Shown here: positions 1 through 7,966 of the stretch, piece after piece | How positions within the stretch are numbered: position 1 is the first letter of the stretch | How the letters are laid out: every line of letters starts with the position of its first letter | Translations under genes and position numbers: made by a program | Assembly: GCA_903944295.1 (NCBI GenBank) | Contig: CAJARA010000127.1 | Coordinates: 1 to 18,087 of the forward strand | Length of the DNA: 18,087 nucleotides | Direction of reading: 5' to 3' | From: an uncultured Chloroflexota bacterium | Lineage (GTDB): Bacteria > Chloroflexota > Limnocylindria > Limnocylindrales > Limnocylindraceae | Notes under the pieces: model-generated | What the model was told of the DNA's origin: nothing | The model's input: the letters and a program-made list of their open reading frames with translations, nothing else | Databases searched by the model: none

Positions 1-1
1 C

Positions 2-2305
2 GGGAGCGCGGGAAACCAGTCATGGACACGGCAGCGTCGCGCTACAGAGAACGCCGCAATTGCACTCGAGATGCGGATCCGACTCGGCGCCGACCTCCAA
101 GATGATGGTGTGGGTGGCTTGGAGTGGGATGAGCGCACCTCAACCTGGACCGCGCCACTCGCCGTGCTGGACGGTAACGGCGCGGCGGAGGAGCCAACCG
201 CCGACTCGCGCCGCTCATGCTTTGACGTGACGGATCACCCGTCAATGAATCAGTTCTATACGCGCGGCGGAATCTACGAGCCTGGTTACTCCTCTGGGGC
301 CACGAACAATGCGCGCTACAACGCGGCGGTAGATGCAACCTGGGGACTCACCATGCAGCGCTACTACCCGGATGACGCTGAATGGCGCTTCTGGCGCCCA
401 GGATTCTATGGCAGCTTCACCGCCACGCGCGATTGCTTGAAGCGACCAGAGCCGGGTGACAACGACGTGCAGATGCGGCACCCGAGCCAGCCGAGCCACT
501 ACCGAGGCTGGTCCTTCTTCCCAGTGAATGCGGACGACTGCGTGCGCAGCGACGGTCTCACCGTTGAAGCGCTGCTGCGTGAGATCTTCTTCTCGTGGGA
601 GGGCGACCTCACTCAGGGCGGAGGCACCTCAACCATTGCGGATGATCGCTACAACATCAGCGCCATCATCCCGATCCGTCTCCTGACACCAGGCGGCGAT
701 CTCACTGGCGACGCGCGCGGCGACGTGCTCGCCTTCTCGCCGTCGGGGGCGCTGCGCATCGTTTCGTCAGACCCGAACGTCAACGCACTCGGACAACTTG
801 ACGGTCGCGGGACGGGGAGCATCAAGCTGGGTGATGGCGAGCAACTGCTCGCGCGCGGCGTTGGTCGCGTCTTGGCCGATGGTTCCGCCGCAATCCTTGA
901 TCTGCGTCGTCAATCAGATGGCAGCATCAGCCTCATCGCCACGCCGTTTGTTGACGGGAGTGCAAAGCGCAGCGTGACGCAGATTGAGCGAAGCGCCGCC
1001 TTTGATTCAGGCGCAACGCTTGATCTTGTGATTACCGACACGTCCAACGATGGCATTGAAGAGGTCTTCATTACCGAACGCGTACCAGGGGAGCCGCCAG
1101 CGGCGGGTGCGAGTGCAACAGATAACGCCACGCTGCGCCTATATCGGGTGCCAGTTGAGGCAACAGAGCCAACGCAGATCGCCACGCTCAACGACGTTGG
1201 TCGCGACGCGCGAATGCTGATCGGTGATCTGAATGGCGACGGCGCAACCGATGCGCTCGCCCTCTGGCGCAGCGTGGACGGATCGCTCGCCGGATCCGTT
1301 GGTGTTGGGAGCGGCAACCCGCCCCTTACCGAGTGGAGCATTGACACCTTTAGTGAGCCTGGCGCCCTCCTCTGGCCGGTTGCCGCTGGCTGGCAGGGGA
1401 CGCTCGGCGACCTGAACGGCGACGGCATCGCCGAACTGCACCTGCGCAACGCCGACGCCACGAACAGGATCCGCATCCACACCCTCACGCTCGACGTGCG
1501 CGGCGACGGTGAGCTCGCCGCGGTTGATAAGGAGTACGTCCCCCAGGTGAAGCCCGCTGAGAGCACCAAGGTCCGTGCGGGGGAGCGCACCCTCGCCCTC
1601 GTGGCCACGCGCCTCAAGATGAAACTCGCCGACCTGGTCGCCCTGAACGAAGGTCCCACCTATAAGGTGACGATCCTCCCGAACGACTCATATACAAAGA
1701 TCGCCACGCGCCTGAAGGTGAGCGAGCCCTGCCTCCGCTCCATGAACGGAGACAAGCTCCTCGTGCGCGGCAAGAAGCTGACCGCTCCATACGACCTTTG
1801 CGTCTATACCGCCAAGAGCGTCATGTTCCGGCAGGCCCCCGTGCGGGTCTCGCACGGCGAGTTCGACTGGCTGCGGAGCGGGGACACCTGGGAGGGGGTC
1901 GCCACCCGTGCCACAGCCCGAGGGATTGACACCTCAGCCCCCCTCCTGGAGGCGCTGAACTCCAACGTCCTCATTGGAACCGCCGCCCCCGGCCTCAAGG
2001 TGCGGGTCCGTACCCCGTGGGCGCCGCTCGTTCGCACCCTTGAGCCTGCTGGACTGATCAGCACCCCTACCGCCACCCTCACCTGGAGTGATCCGAATGT
2101 GGCCGCCACGCTCGCCGTGGGAGGCGCCACCCCCCAGCTCGCCGCCAGGGACTGGGATGGGGACGGGATCGACGAGCTCCTCCTGATCAACCCGCCGTCG
2201 AGCGCCAGCGTCAGCCTCACCCTGGCCCGACTCGCTGACGGCAAACTCACCTTGAGCCCCCCAGTCCAGCGGACAGGCATTGTTACAGGCTGGAGCCTCC
2301 GCTAA
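2..2305 (+). CDS. Exported FG-GAP/VCBS-like protein with LysM-like repeats (5' partial)
   Basis: The reading frame is open back to base 2, giving 23 codons before the first ATG at 71. No signal peptide follows that ATG, so the true start is probably outside the window. Numbering from ATG 71, calcium-loop motifs of FG-GAP/VCBS beta-propeller type occur near residues 210 (DLTGDARGDVL), 386 (DLNGDGATDAL), 446 (DLNGDGIAEL) and 694 (DWDGDGIDEL). Between them, about residues 500-631, are three LysM-like segments (GERTLALVATRLKMKLADL, NDSYTKIATRLKVSE, SGDTWEGVATRA); LysM domains bind peptidoglycan or chitin-type glycans. The N-terminal third is rich in Trp/Tyr/Asp and I do not recognise it; it might be catalytic or binding. 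Inferred role: a cell-wall-attached surface protein. Codon choice changes near base 1500, where CCC becomes the commonest proline codon. The domain calls are by eye; the exact function is unknown. Confidence 0.8.
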   Translation, partial: GSAGNQSWTRQRRATENAAIALEMRIRLGADLQDDGVGGLEWDERTSTWTAPLAVLDGNGAAEEPTADSRRSCFDVTDHPSMNQFYTRGGIYEPGYSSGATNNARYNAAVDATWGLTMQRYYPDDAEWRFWRPGFYGSFTATRDCLKRPEPGDNDVQMRHPSQPSHYRGWSFFPVNADDCVRSDGLTVEALLREIFFSWEGDLTQGGGTSTIADDRYNISAIIPIRLLTPGGDLTGDARGDVLAFSPSGALRIVSSDPNVNALGQLDGRGTGSIKLGDGEQLLARGVGRVLADGSAAILDLRRQSDGSISLIATPFVDGSAKRSVTQIERSAAFDSGATLDLVITDTSNDGIEEVFITERVPGEPPAAGASATDNATLRLYRVPVEATEPTQIATLNDVGRDARMLIGDLNGDGATDALALWRSVDGSLAGSVGVGSGNPPLTEWSIDTFSEPGALLWPVAAGWQGTLGDLNGDGIAELHLRNADATNRIRIHTLTLDVRGDGELAAVDKEYVPQVKPAESTKVRAGERTLALVATRLKMKLADLVALNEGPTYKVTILPNDSYTKIATRLKVSEPCLRSMNGDKLLVRGKKLTAPYDLCVYTAKSVMFRQAPVRVSHGEFDWLRSGDTWEGVATRATARGIDTSAPLLEALNSNVLIGTAAPGLKVRVRTPWAPLVRTLEPAGLISTPTATLTWSDPNVAATLAVGGATPQLAARDWDGDGIDELLLINPPSSASVSLTLARLADGKLTLSPPVQRTGIVTGWSLR

Positions 2306-2392
2306 CCCTGGCACGCCCCGTGCCGCGAACGTAACAATAGAGGCCACACAGACCTGAGCCGGCCCCCACGCTCAACTTATGCACAACGCCCC

Positions 2393-2421
2393 TTGCGCCT
2401 CCTCGTGCGACCCGATAGACT
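2393..2421 (+). promoter_or_regulatory. Predicted promoter of the beta-helix gene
   Basis: TTGCGC (2393-2398) and TAGACT (2416-2421) are separated by 17 bp, the usual housekeeping-sigma spacing. Transcription would start near 2428 and give a leader of about 60 nt. The same hexamer TAGACT recurs in front of glnA and the ligase gene. Confidence 0.5.
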
Positions 2422-2446
2422 CTCACGCAACGGGCGCCGCTTGGTC

Positions 2447-2478
2447 GCCCCATTCCCCATGTTGGGGCTTAGGGAGGA
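2447..2478 (+). promoter_or_regulatory. Leader hairpin and strong RBS of the beta-helix gene
   Basis: GCCCCA (2447-2452) can pair with TGGGGC (2463-2468). CCCC at 2455-2458 can compete for the same G run, so two folds are possible. The hairpin ends 4 nt before GGAGGA (2473-2478), which lies 9 nt from ATG 2488. This may stabilise the mRNA or control ribosome access; that is inference. Confidence 0.4.
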
Positions 2479-2487
2479 ACTGATCGA

Positions 2488-5400
2488 ATGAAGCGCCTAC
2501 TGACGGCACTCGCAAGTTTCGCAATCGTTGCAACGCTCTTCGCAGGAACACCTAAGCCAACATTCGCATCCGGCGGAGCTGACACCTTCTACATTGCATA
2601 TAACGATGGTGGATCCGCCGCAGGCTGTGGAACTCCCGATATTGAGCTCAACTACAATGAGTTCTATGGTGGTGGATCCATCAAACTTGAAGATGCGCTC
2701 AACGAATTGCTTAATGCCGATGGTGATCTTGACGTCACCGATGGTGACACCATCGTCATCTGTGACGGTTGGTTCCATCTTCATGCTCAGGCAACCAATT
2801 GGAACGGCGACTTGACGCCAGGCGTTGATGTTTCGCCAAGCACGATCACGATTCGTGGCCTTGGCAAGGGCGATACCGTCATTGACGGACTTGCTGACTA
2901 CTGCACCGATGCATGGAGCTGCGGAACCGCTGGCCCGTTCCGCCCGTTCTATTTCTCAAACACCAACCTCATCCTTGAAGACATGACGATCATGAATACA
3001 AGTCCTAACTCTGAGAACGACTTCTTTGGCGATGACGATGGCAGTGATAACGGTGGCGCCGTGTACCTTGAGAACGGTTCGCTCACGGTGAACGATGTTG
3101 ACTTCATCAACTCCGTTTCAGCTGATTCAAGCGGTCAGGCCATTGCCGCAATCAATGCGGACGTAGAAATCAACAACAGCACGTTTGACAACACCACCGG
3201 CTGGGACTGGTTTGACAGCTTGTTGAATGAAGGGGACGGCGGTGCCGTGTACGTGTCAAGCGACGACTCATCCAACCCGAACCCAACCGTAACGATTGAC
3301 AACAGCACCTTCCAGAACCTTGGGACGCAGGGTAATGGTGGTGCGATTGCGCTCGATTGCGCAGACGCAACCATTTCTGACAGCTACTTCTATGACAACA
3401 CCTCTGGCTACCAGGGTGGCGCTGTGTTCGCGTACGGCCAGGAGGGCGACTGCGATAGCACCGGTTCCCTGACCATTGACAACTCGGTATTTGAGGGAAA
3501 CCAGACGCAGAACGACTTCGGTGGTGAAGGTAATGGCGGGGCCGGCGGTGGCGCTGTCTCCGTTGTGTACCAGCCACTCACCGTCACCAACTCCAACTTT
3601 GGAGACGAAGGTGATGGCAACGGGTCGACAGACGGTAGCGGTGGAGCAATCTGGCTAGACGGCACCTCCGGCACCCTGCTGACGATTTCCGATACGGAAT
3701 TCATTGACAACACATCCGGATGGTGGAATGGCGGGGCAATCGCCACTCATTGCGCCAACGTGGTGATCACCGGAGATGCAACAGGTACCGCGTCAGACAT
3801 TGAAGACGGCGCGAGCACATTCTTCCTTGGCAACTATGCAGATGACAACGGCGGCGCCGTGATGACATCGGGCGAGAACTGCAATGACGATGGCGGGGAC
3901 GGCAGCTCGGACGAGTACGTCACCACCACGATCACGGGTGCAATCTTCTCATCCAACTCCATTGAAGGCCAGGAAGGCCAGGGTGGAGCGGTAGCCAACG
4001 AAAATTCCGGATTCTCGTGGCTAGCAAGCTTCAATGTCAGCACGACAACATTCGTAAACAACACCGCAGAGCAGGCCGGAGGAGCGCTCGACACTGATTA
4101 CACTGACGCAACCATCTCGAATAGTTACTTCGCCCTAAACGAAGCGGATGACGATGGCGGAGCAATCGAAAGCTGCTCAGCGAACATCACGCTCAACAAC
4201 ACAGATTTCTATGACAACAATGTCCTGGGCAGTGCTGGGAACGGCGGGGCCGTTATGTTCAACGATATTTGTGGCAGGGACAACGTGTCGCTCCAGATTA
4301 CTGGGAGCTCGTTCGACTCAAATGATGGGGGATCTGATGACGAGGGCGGTGCAATCGCTCGCTATGGCGATGGCACGGGCGACGACTTCATCAAGAACTC
4401 GACGTTTAACAGCAACAACAGCGGCTACGGCGGCGGTGGTATCTACACCGAAGCTGACCTGCTTGTCTCCAACTCAACCTTTGATGACAACCACGCCAAC
4501 TATTCAAACGGCGGGGCCATCGCAGTAGATAATGACAACGTCTCAGAGTTGACGATCATCAACTCAACGTTCACAGATAACACGAGTGGATACGCAGGTG
4601 GCGCTATCGCCACATACCGTGGCATGGTCACCATCTCCGGGAGCACCTTCGACGGGAACTCTTCGTTCACCGGCGGCGGGGCAATCAGGGTTGGAGCAGG
4701 TACTTGCTGCGGAGATAATTATTCGTTTGGCTTGAGCATTAGCAACTCTCTCTTCTCAAACAACGACGCATCACAAGGCTATCGCTCTGGCGATGGTGGA
4801 GCCGTGCACTTTGACGGTTCAACCGGAGCAGATTTCAGCGTCTCCAATACGCGCTTCATTGATAACACCGTGGGGAACGGCGAGGGTGGCGCAATCTACG
4901 CCAGCCTTGACGGAGACCAAGTGTTTGGAACAGGGATCATGACCGTGGATAAGTCAACCTTTACTGGGAACTACAGCGGCCAAGATGGCGGCGCGATTAA
5001 CCACGACGCAAACTCGTCACAAACCACGTTCTTCTCGCTAACTAACAGCACGTTCAACGGCAACACGGCGGAATCTGCAGGTGGGGCGATCGATATGACC
5101 GACGCAGCATTCATCAGTGGAAACCGATTCGTGAACAACACTTCCCTATTTGATAACGCAGGTGCCCTGCAGCTGAACGAAGCAGGGCAAACTGGGGTAA
5201 GTATCGTCACAAAGAATTCGTTCGAGAACAACGCGGCAGGTACCGCTCAAGGTTACAGCTCTGTCGAAGCTGATGGCGGTGCTATCGAGTTCGACCGCGA
5301 AGTTGTGATCACGAACAACTCGTTTACGCGCAACCGGGCCGTGGGCTCTCTGTCTTCAGATGGCGGAGCGATCGAAGGGAGTGGTTTTGACACCACCCTG

Positions 5401-5973
5401 AGCGGTAACTCGTTCTTGTACAACTCCGCCACCGGAGACGGTGGAGCAGTCGACTTCTATGACTTCTCGTACGACTATGCGAAGTCGAAGATCACCGGAA
5501 ACACATTCGATTCGAACGCTGCTGGCGACGGCGGCGGCGCGCTCTGGATCGACGACAACGAGGCGATCAACGACTTCAAGGCACAGATTTCTGACAACCG
5601 AATCCTGCGCAATACGGCAGCGTACGGTGCGGGTATCTACATCACCTGGGCAGAGGGCCCAGCAAAGCACAATGCGCCAACCGGCATTCTGAAGAATGTC
5701 TTCGAGCGCAATGTGGCCGCAATGAACGGCGGGGCGATCCTGATTGAGTACTACGGTGGCGCATATCGCGACTCACGAGCTGCTCAGCAGGCGTTGCTCA
5801 AGGCAACCAAGAACAACCGCTACGTTGGAAACAAGGCGAACCGTGACCGATCAACGGCCACAGTTGGCGGTTGGAACGTTGGGGTTGGACCATTCGTCCT
5901 AGCAGCCTATGAGACCGAGGACGCCCCAGAGGCGCGGAAGGTCCCTGGCACTGGTGCGAAGGTAGAAAAGTAA
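2488..5973 (+). CDS. Large secreted parallel beta-helix repeat protein
   Basis: This 1161-residue protein begins with a clear signal peptide (MKRLL, a hydrophobic core, then TFA before Ser28). From about residue 189 to 1081 it carries 28 copies of a GGA[IVL]-type motif, about 33 residues apart on average. Each is typically followed by a strand and a phrase such as NSTFxxNTSG. This is the pattern of chlamydial Pmp-like and other right-handed parallel beta-helix surface proteins. There are 12 cysteines in the mature chain. No autotransporter barrel, LPXTG motif, SLH domain or transmembrane anchor is visible. The body is very acidic and rich in Asn/Asp/Gly/Ser, whereas the last 150 residues are rich in Lys/Arg and end in KVPGTGAKVEK. 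The start is fixed by the RBS at 2473 and the signal peptide. Likely role: an exposed surface or adhesive protein, or a glycan-active one; no catalytic motif is evident. It forms a single-gene unit with its own promoter and terminator. Confidence 0.85.
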   Translation: MKRLLTALASFAIVATLFAGTPKPTFASGGADTFYIAYNDGGSAAGCGTPDIELNYNEFYGGGSIKLEDALNELLNADGDLDVTDGDTIVICDGWFHLHAQATNWNGDLTPGVDVSPSTITIRGLGKGDTVIDGLADYCTDAWSCGTAGPFRPFYFSNTNLILEDMTIMNTSPNSENDFFGDDDGSDNGGAVYLENGSLTVNDVDFINSVSADSSGQAIAAINADVEINNSTFDNTTGWDWFDSLLNEGDGGAVYVSSDDSSNPNPTVTIDNSTFQNLGTQGNGGAIALDCADATISDSYFYDNTSGYQGGAVFAYGQEGDCDSTGSLTIDNSVFEGNQTQNDFGGEGNGGAGGGAVSVVYQPLTVTNSNFGDEGDGNGSTDGSGGAIWLDGTSGTLLTISDTEFIDNTSGWWNGGAIATHCANVVITGDATGTASDIEDGASTFFLGNYADDNGGAVMTSGENCNDDGGDGSSDEYVTTTITGAIFSSNSIEGQEGQGGAVANENSGFSWLASFNVSTTTFVNNTAEQAGGALDTDYTDATISNSYFALNEADDDGGAIESCSANITLNNTDFYDNNVLGSAGNGGAVMFNDICGRDNVSLQITGSSFDSNDGGSDDEGGAIARYGDGTGDDFIKNSTFNSNNSGYGGGGIYTEADLLVSNSTFDDNHANYSNGGAIAVDNDNVSELTIINSTFTDNTSGYAGGAIATYRGMVTISGSTFDGNSSFTGGGAIRVGAGTCCGDNYSFGLSISNSLFSNNDASQGYRSGDGGAVHFDGSTGADFSVSNTRFIDNTVGNGEGGAIYASLDGDQVFGTGIMTVDKSTFTGNYSGQDGGAINHDANSSQTTFFSLTNSTFNGNTAESAGGAIDMTDAAFISGNRFVNNTSLFDNAGALQLNEAGQTGVSIVTKNSFENNAAGTAQGYSSVEADGGAIEFDREVVITNNSFTRNRAVGSLSSDGGAIEGSGFDTTLSGNSFLYNSATGDGGAVDFYDFSYDYAKSKITGNTFDSNAAGDGGGALWIDDNEAINDFKAQISDNRILRNTAAYGAGIYITWAEGPAKHNAPTGILKNVFERNVAAMNGGAILIEYYGGAYRDSRAAQQALLKATKNNRYVGNKANRDRSTATVGGWNVGVGPFVLAAYETEDAPEARKVPGTGAKVEK

Positions 5974-6017
5974 GCTCTACGCGGTGGGGGTCGCCCACCT
6001 GATCAGGTTTTGATCGA

Positions 6018-6055
6018 GAAGGCCGTTGGGGGAAACCCCAGCGGCCTTCTTGTTT
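6018..6055 (+). terminator. Strong intrinsic terminator after the beta-helix gene
   Basis: A 14-bp stem (6018-6031 with 6036-6049, one G-T wobble) closes a GAAA loop and is followed by TTGTTT. It lies 44 bp after the stop codon and isolates the gene from glnA. Confidence 0.9.
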
Positions 6056-6125
6056 CCCAAGACAAGTTGTGCAAGATCACTAAGTTTTCGCGAACCGAAT
6101 GGGGGAATTTCTGCCTCCCGCACGC

Positions 6126-6131
6126 TAGACT
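6126..6131 (+). promoter_or_regulatory. Predicted -10 box of glnA
   Basis: TAGACT is identical to the -10 proposed for the beta-helix gene. No good -35 is seen at 16-18 bp (the 17-bp position reads GGGAAT). Transcription from here would give a leader of about 100 nt. Confidence 0.4.
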
Positions 6132-6140
6132 GCCGAAAGC

Positions 6141-6229
6141 GGAACGTTCCCGGCACTAAGTGCGGGGAAACCTGTGCCGCAGGCACAAGTTCTGGGCGCC
6201 TGAAGCCTGGATGAGCGGGTTGGGAGGGG
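6141..6229 (+). promoter_or_regulatory. Structured glnA leader with RBS
   Basis: The leader contains a palindrome GGAACGTTCC (6141-6150) and a hairpin CCC-g-GCAC-taa-GTGC-g-GGG (6149-6167). A second hairpin TGTGCC-gca-GGCACA lies at 6173-6187. An alternative pairing, CGGCAC (6151-6156) with GTGCCG (6174-6179), would exclude both hairpins. The RBS GGGAGGGG (6222-6229) is 6 nt from ATG 6236. I could not match it to a known glutamine, cobalamin or c-di-AMP riboswitch, so a regulatory role is only suggested by the competing folds. Confidence 0.35.
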
Positions 6230-6235
6230 ATCACG

Positions 6236-7630
6236 ATGGCAGAGGCTGCAGGGAAGTCGGCTACGGGACGGAGTGATGCGGAGGTCCGTGAGGCGCTGGC
6301 CACGGTGGCTAAGGCCGAAAAGGCGGGGATTCGCACTGTCCAGCTGCAGTTCGTGGATATCCACGGCACCGTGAAGAGCGTCCAGATCCCCATCCACCAG
6401 ATGCCAGGCTCCATTAAGCACGGTTCATGGTTCGACGGTTCCTCTGTTGAAGGCTTCACGCGCATCGCTGAATCTGACCAGCTCCTCCGTGCCGACATGA
6501 GCACGTGGCGCATCCTTCCGTGGGCTCCAGCGGAGAGCGGCGCCGGAACGGCGCGCGTGATCTGCGATGTGATCCTTCCAACGGGCGAACCGTTCGCTGG
6601 CGATCCGCGCAGCGTGCTGCAGCGACAAGTGGCACGCGCGGAGAAGCTCGGCTACAAGGTGAACATGGGGCCAGAGTTGGAGTTCTTCCTCTTTGAGGTT
6701 GGGCCAGACGGAAAGCCAACCAGCACCCCGCACGATAGCGCTGGCTACTTTGATTTCACAGGTGACCAAGGGATTGAGATTCGACAGGACATGGTGGACG
6801 CGCTGGAGGCGCTCGGCATCAAGATTGAGACGGCGCACCATGAGGTTGCGCCAGGACAGCATGAGATTGACTTTGAGTACTCCGATGCGATGAGCACCGC
6901 AGACAACGCAACCACGTTCAAGTACGCGCTGAAGGAGATTGCGAAGCAGCACGGCCTCTTTGCGAGCTTCATGCCGAAGCCGATCTACGGCATCAACGGA
7001 TCCGGCATGCACGTGCATCAGAGTTTGGCGAGTCTTAAGACGGGGAAGAACGTGTTCTACGACGCAAAGGACAAGTACGGCTTGAGCGACATGGCGAAGT
7101 CGTACATGGCGGGCGTGCTGGCGCATGCGCGAGCAATGATCGCGGTCCTTGCGCCAACGGTGAACTCGTACAAGCGCCTGGTGCCTGGCTATGAGGCGCC
7201 AACGTACCTGGTCTGGGGTCGACGCAATCGCTCCGCACTCATCCGCGTCCCGATGATCTCTGCGGGCCGCTCCGTTGAGGGGACGCGCATGGAGCTGCGC
7301 TGCCCAGATCCATCCGCCAATCCGTACCTTGCGTTTGCGGTGATGATCGCCGCGGGTCTGGACGGCATTGAGAAGAAGATGGTGCTGCCAGATCCAGTTG
7401 AAGAGTCGCTCTACGAGATGGATGCGGTGCGTGTGGCACAGCACGGTATTCGCGAACTCCCAGGGAGCCTGGAGGAGGCGATCGCCGAGATGAAGGCCGA
7501 TCCAGTTGTGACAGCGGCACTTGGCGATCATGTGCTGACGCACTTCTTGGACGCGAAGCAGGCGGAGTGGGACGCCTATCGCACCCACGTCTCCGACTGG
7601 GAGTTGAAGCGCTACCTCGAGCAGTACTAG
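6236..7630 (+). CDS. glnA: Glutamine synthetase type I
   Basis: This 464-residue enzyme makes glutamine from glutamate, ammonia and ATP in the cytoplasm and is the main ammonium assimilation step. Family motifs run in order: GSWFDGSSVEGF, GPELEFFLFE, HHEVAPGQHEIDF, NGSGMHVHQSL, NPTVNSYKRLVPGYEAP-type (here APTVNSYKRL), RNRSALIRVP and DPSANPYLAFA. From memory it aligns almost end to end with Bacillus subtilis GlnA, including the C-terminal AKQAEWDAYR region. It has an extra N-terminal stretch of about 25 residues, which accounts for its length against about 440 for GSI-alpha. Arg76 in EGFTRIAESD matches the Bacillus feedback-control arginine (Arg62). The usual GSI-beta adenylylation segment (NLYDLP type) is replaced by SLYEMD, so control by feedback rather than adenylylation is likely. 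The start has a strong RBS. The gene overlaps the next one by a single base. Confidence 0.97.
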   Translation: MAEAAGKSATGRSDAEVREALATVAKAEKAGIRTVQLQFVDIHGTVKSVQIPIHQMPGSIKHGSWFDGSSVEGFTRIAESDQLLRADMSTWRILPWAPAESGAGTARVICDVILPTGEPFAGDPRSVLQRQVARAEKLGYKVNMGPELEFFLFEVGPDGKPTSTPHDSAGYFDFTGDQGIEIRQDMVDALEALGIKIETAHHEVAPGQHEIDFEYSDAMSTADNATTFKYALKEIAKQHGLFASFMPKPIYGINGSGMHVHQSLASLKTGKNVFYDAKDKYGLSDMAKSYMAGVLAHARAMIAVLAPTVNSYKRLVPGYEAPTYLVWGRRNRSALIRVPMISAGRSVEGTRMELRCPDPSANPYLAFAVMIAAGLDGIEKKMVLPDPVEESLYEMDAVRVAQHGIRELPGSLEEAIAEMKADPVVTAALGDHVLTHFLDAKQAEWDAYRTHVSDWELKRYLEQY

Positions 7631-7899
7631 TGGCGGCTGAGAAGCCAACCGGCAAGCCGCCCGCGAAACCGGCGCGCGCCCCGCGGCTCAACTTCAAGTT
7701 GGAGCTGAGCTGCGGCTGTAAGCCACCGATCTGCGCGCACGCGGGACCGGGGATCGCAAAGCTGCTGAGCGCGGCGTACGCCAAGGGTCGCGCCGATGGC
7801 GCACGCGCGGCGGGCGCCGCCACGTCGAAGAGCGCCGCAGGCAGCAAGGAGCCCGCCACGATCCGCGTCAAGCAGAAGGGGAGCGCACGGCAGCAATAG
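7630..7899 (+). CDS. Small basic Cys-x-Cys protein, unknown function, coupled to glnA
   Basis: I do not recognise this 89-residue protein. Its GTG start (7630-7632) shares a base with the glnA TAG stop (TAGTG), a classic arrangement for translational coupling, so I prefer it to any upstream in-frame start inside glnA. It has three parts. Residues 1-20 are Lys/Pro/Ala-rich. Residues 21-60 are a compact core LELSCGCKPPICAHAGPG followed by a probable helix. Residues 61-89 are a basic Ala/Lys/Ser/Gly tail. Cys28, Cys30, Cys35 and His37 form a CxCx4CxH cluster that could bind zinc or another metal. The tails resemble nucleic-acid-binding extensions. Possible roles are a small regulator or partner of glutamine synthetase, or an unrelated metal- or nucleic-acid-binding protein; the sequence does not decide. 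Confidence 0.65.
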   Translation: MAAEKPTGKPPAKPARAPRLNFKLELSCGCKPPICAHAGPGIAKLLSAAYAKGRADGARAAGAATSKSAAGSKEPATIRVKQKGSARQQ

Positions 7900-7916
7900 G
7901 CCAAATCCCGCTCATT

Positions 7917-7947
7917 CAGGGCGAGAGAGGTGTCTCTGAGCCCCCTG
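7917..7947 (+). terminator. Imperfect hairpin after the small glnA-linked gene
   Basis: CAGGGC (7917-7922) pairs with GCCCCCTG (7940-7947) with a bulge, and AGAGA (7924-7928) pairs with TCTCT (7933-7937) around GGTG. There is no T tract, so it may be a weak terminator or an operator overlapping the -35 region of the sigma gene. Confidence 0.3.
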
Positions 7948-7953
7948 ACCCTG

Positions 7954-7959
7954 TATCCT
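7954..7959 (+). promoter_or_regulatory. Predicted -10 box of the ECF sigma gene (leaderless)
   Basis: TATCCT ends 7 nt before ATG 7967, so transcription would begin at or next to the start codon. No SD-like sequence lies between. No clear -35 is seen. Confidence 0.45.
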
Positions 7960-7966
7960 GAGCGTG

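Noticed and set aside
2310..2324. GGCAC-GCCCC-GTGCC hairpin after the first gene as a terminator
   Set aside because: Only 5 bp of stem and no T tract; too weak to call.
2488..5973. Autotransporter (type V secretion) identity of the beta-helix protein
   Set aside because: No C-terminal barrel of about 250-300 residues; the chain ends in a short Lys-rich tail.
6141..6187. Cobalamin, c-di-AMP or glnA-type riboswitch before glnA
   Set aside because: Short pieces such as GGGGAAACC look suggestive, but the conserved core sequences of these classes are missing.
6425..7648. 407-codon open frame on the minus strand opposite glnA
   Set aside because: It lies wholly against a certain glnA and has no family motifs; long antisense frames are expected in GC-rich genes.
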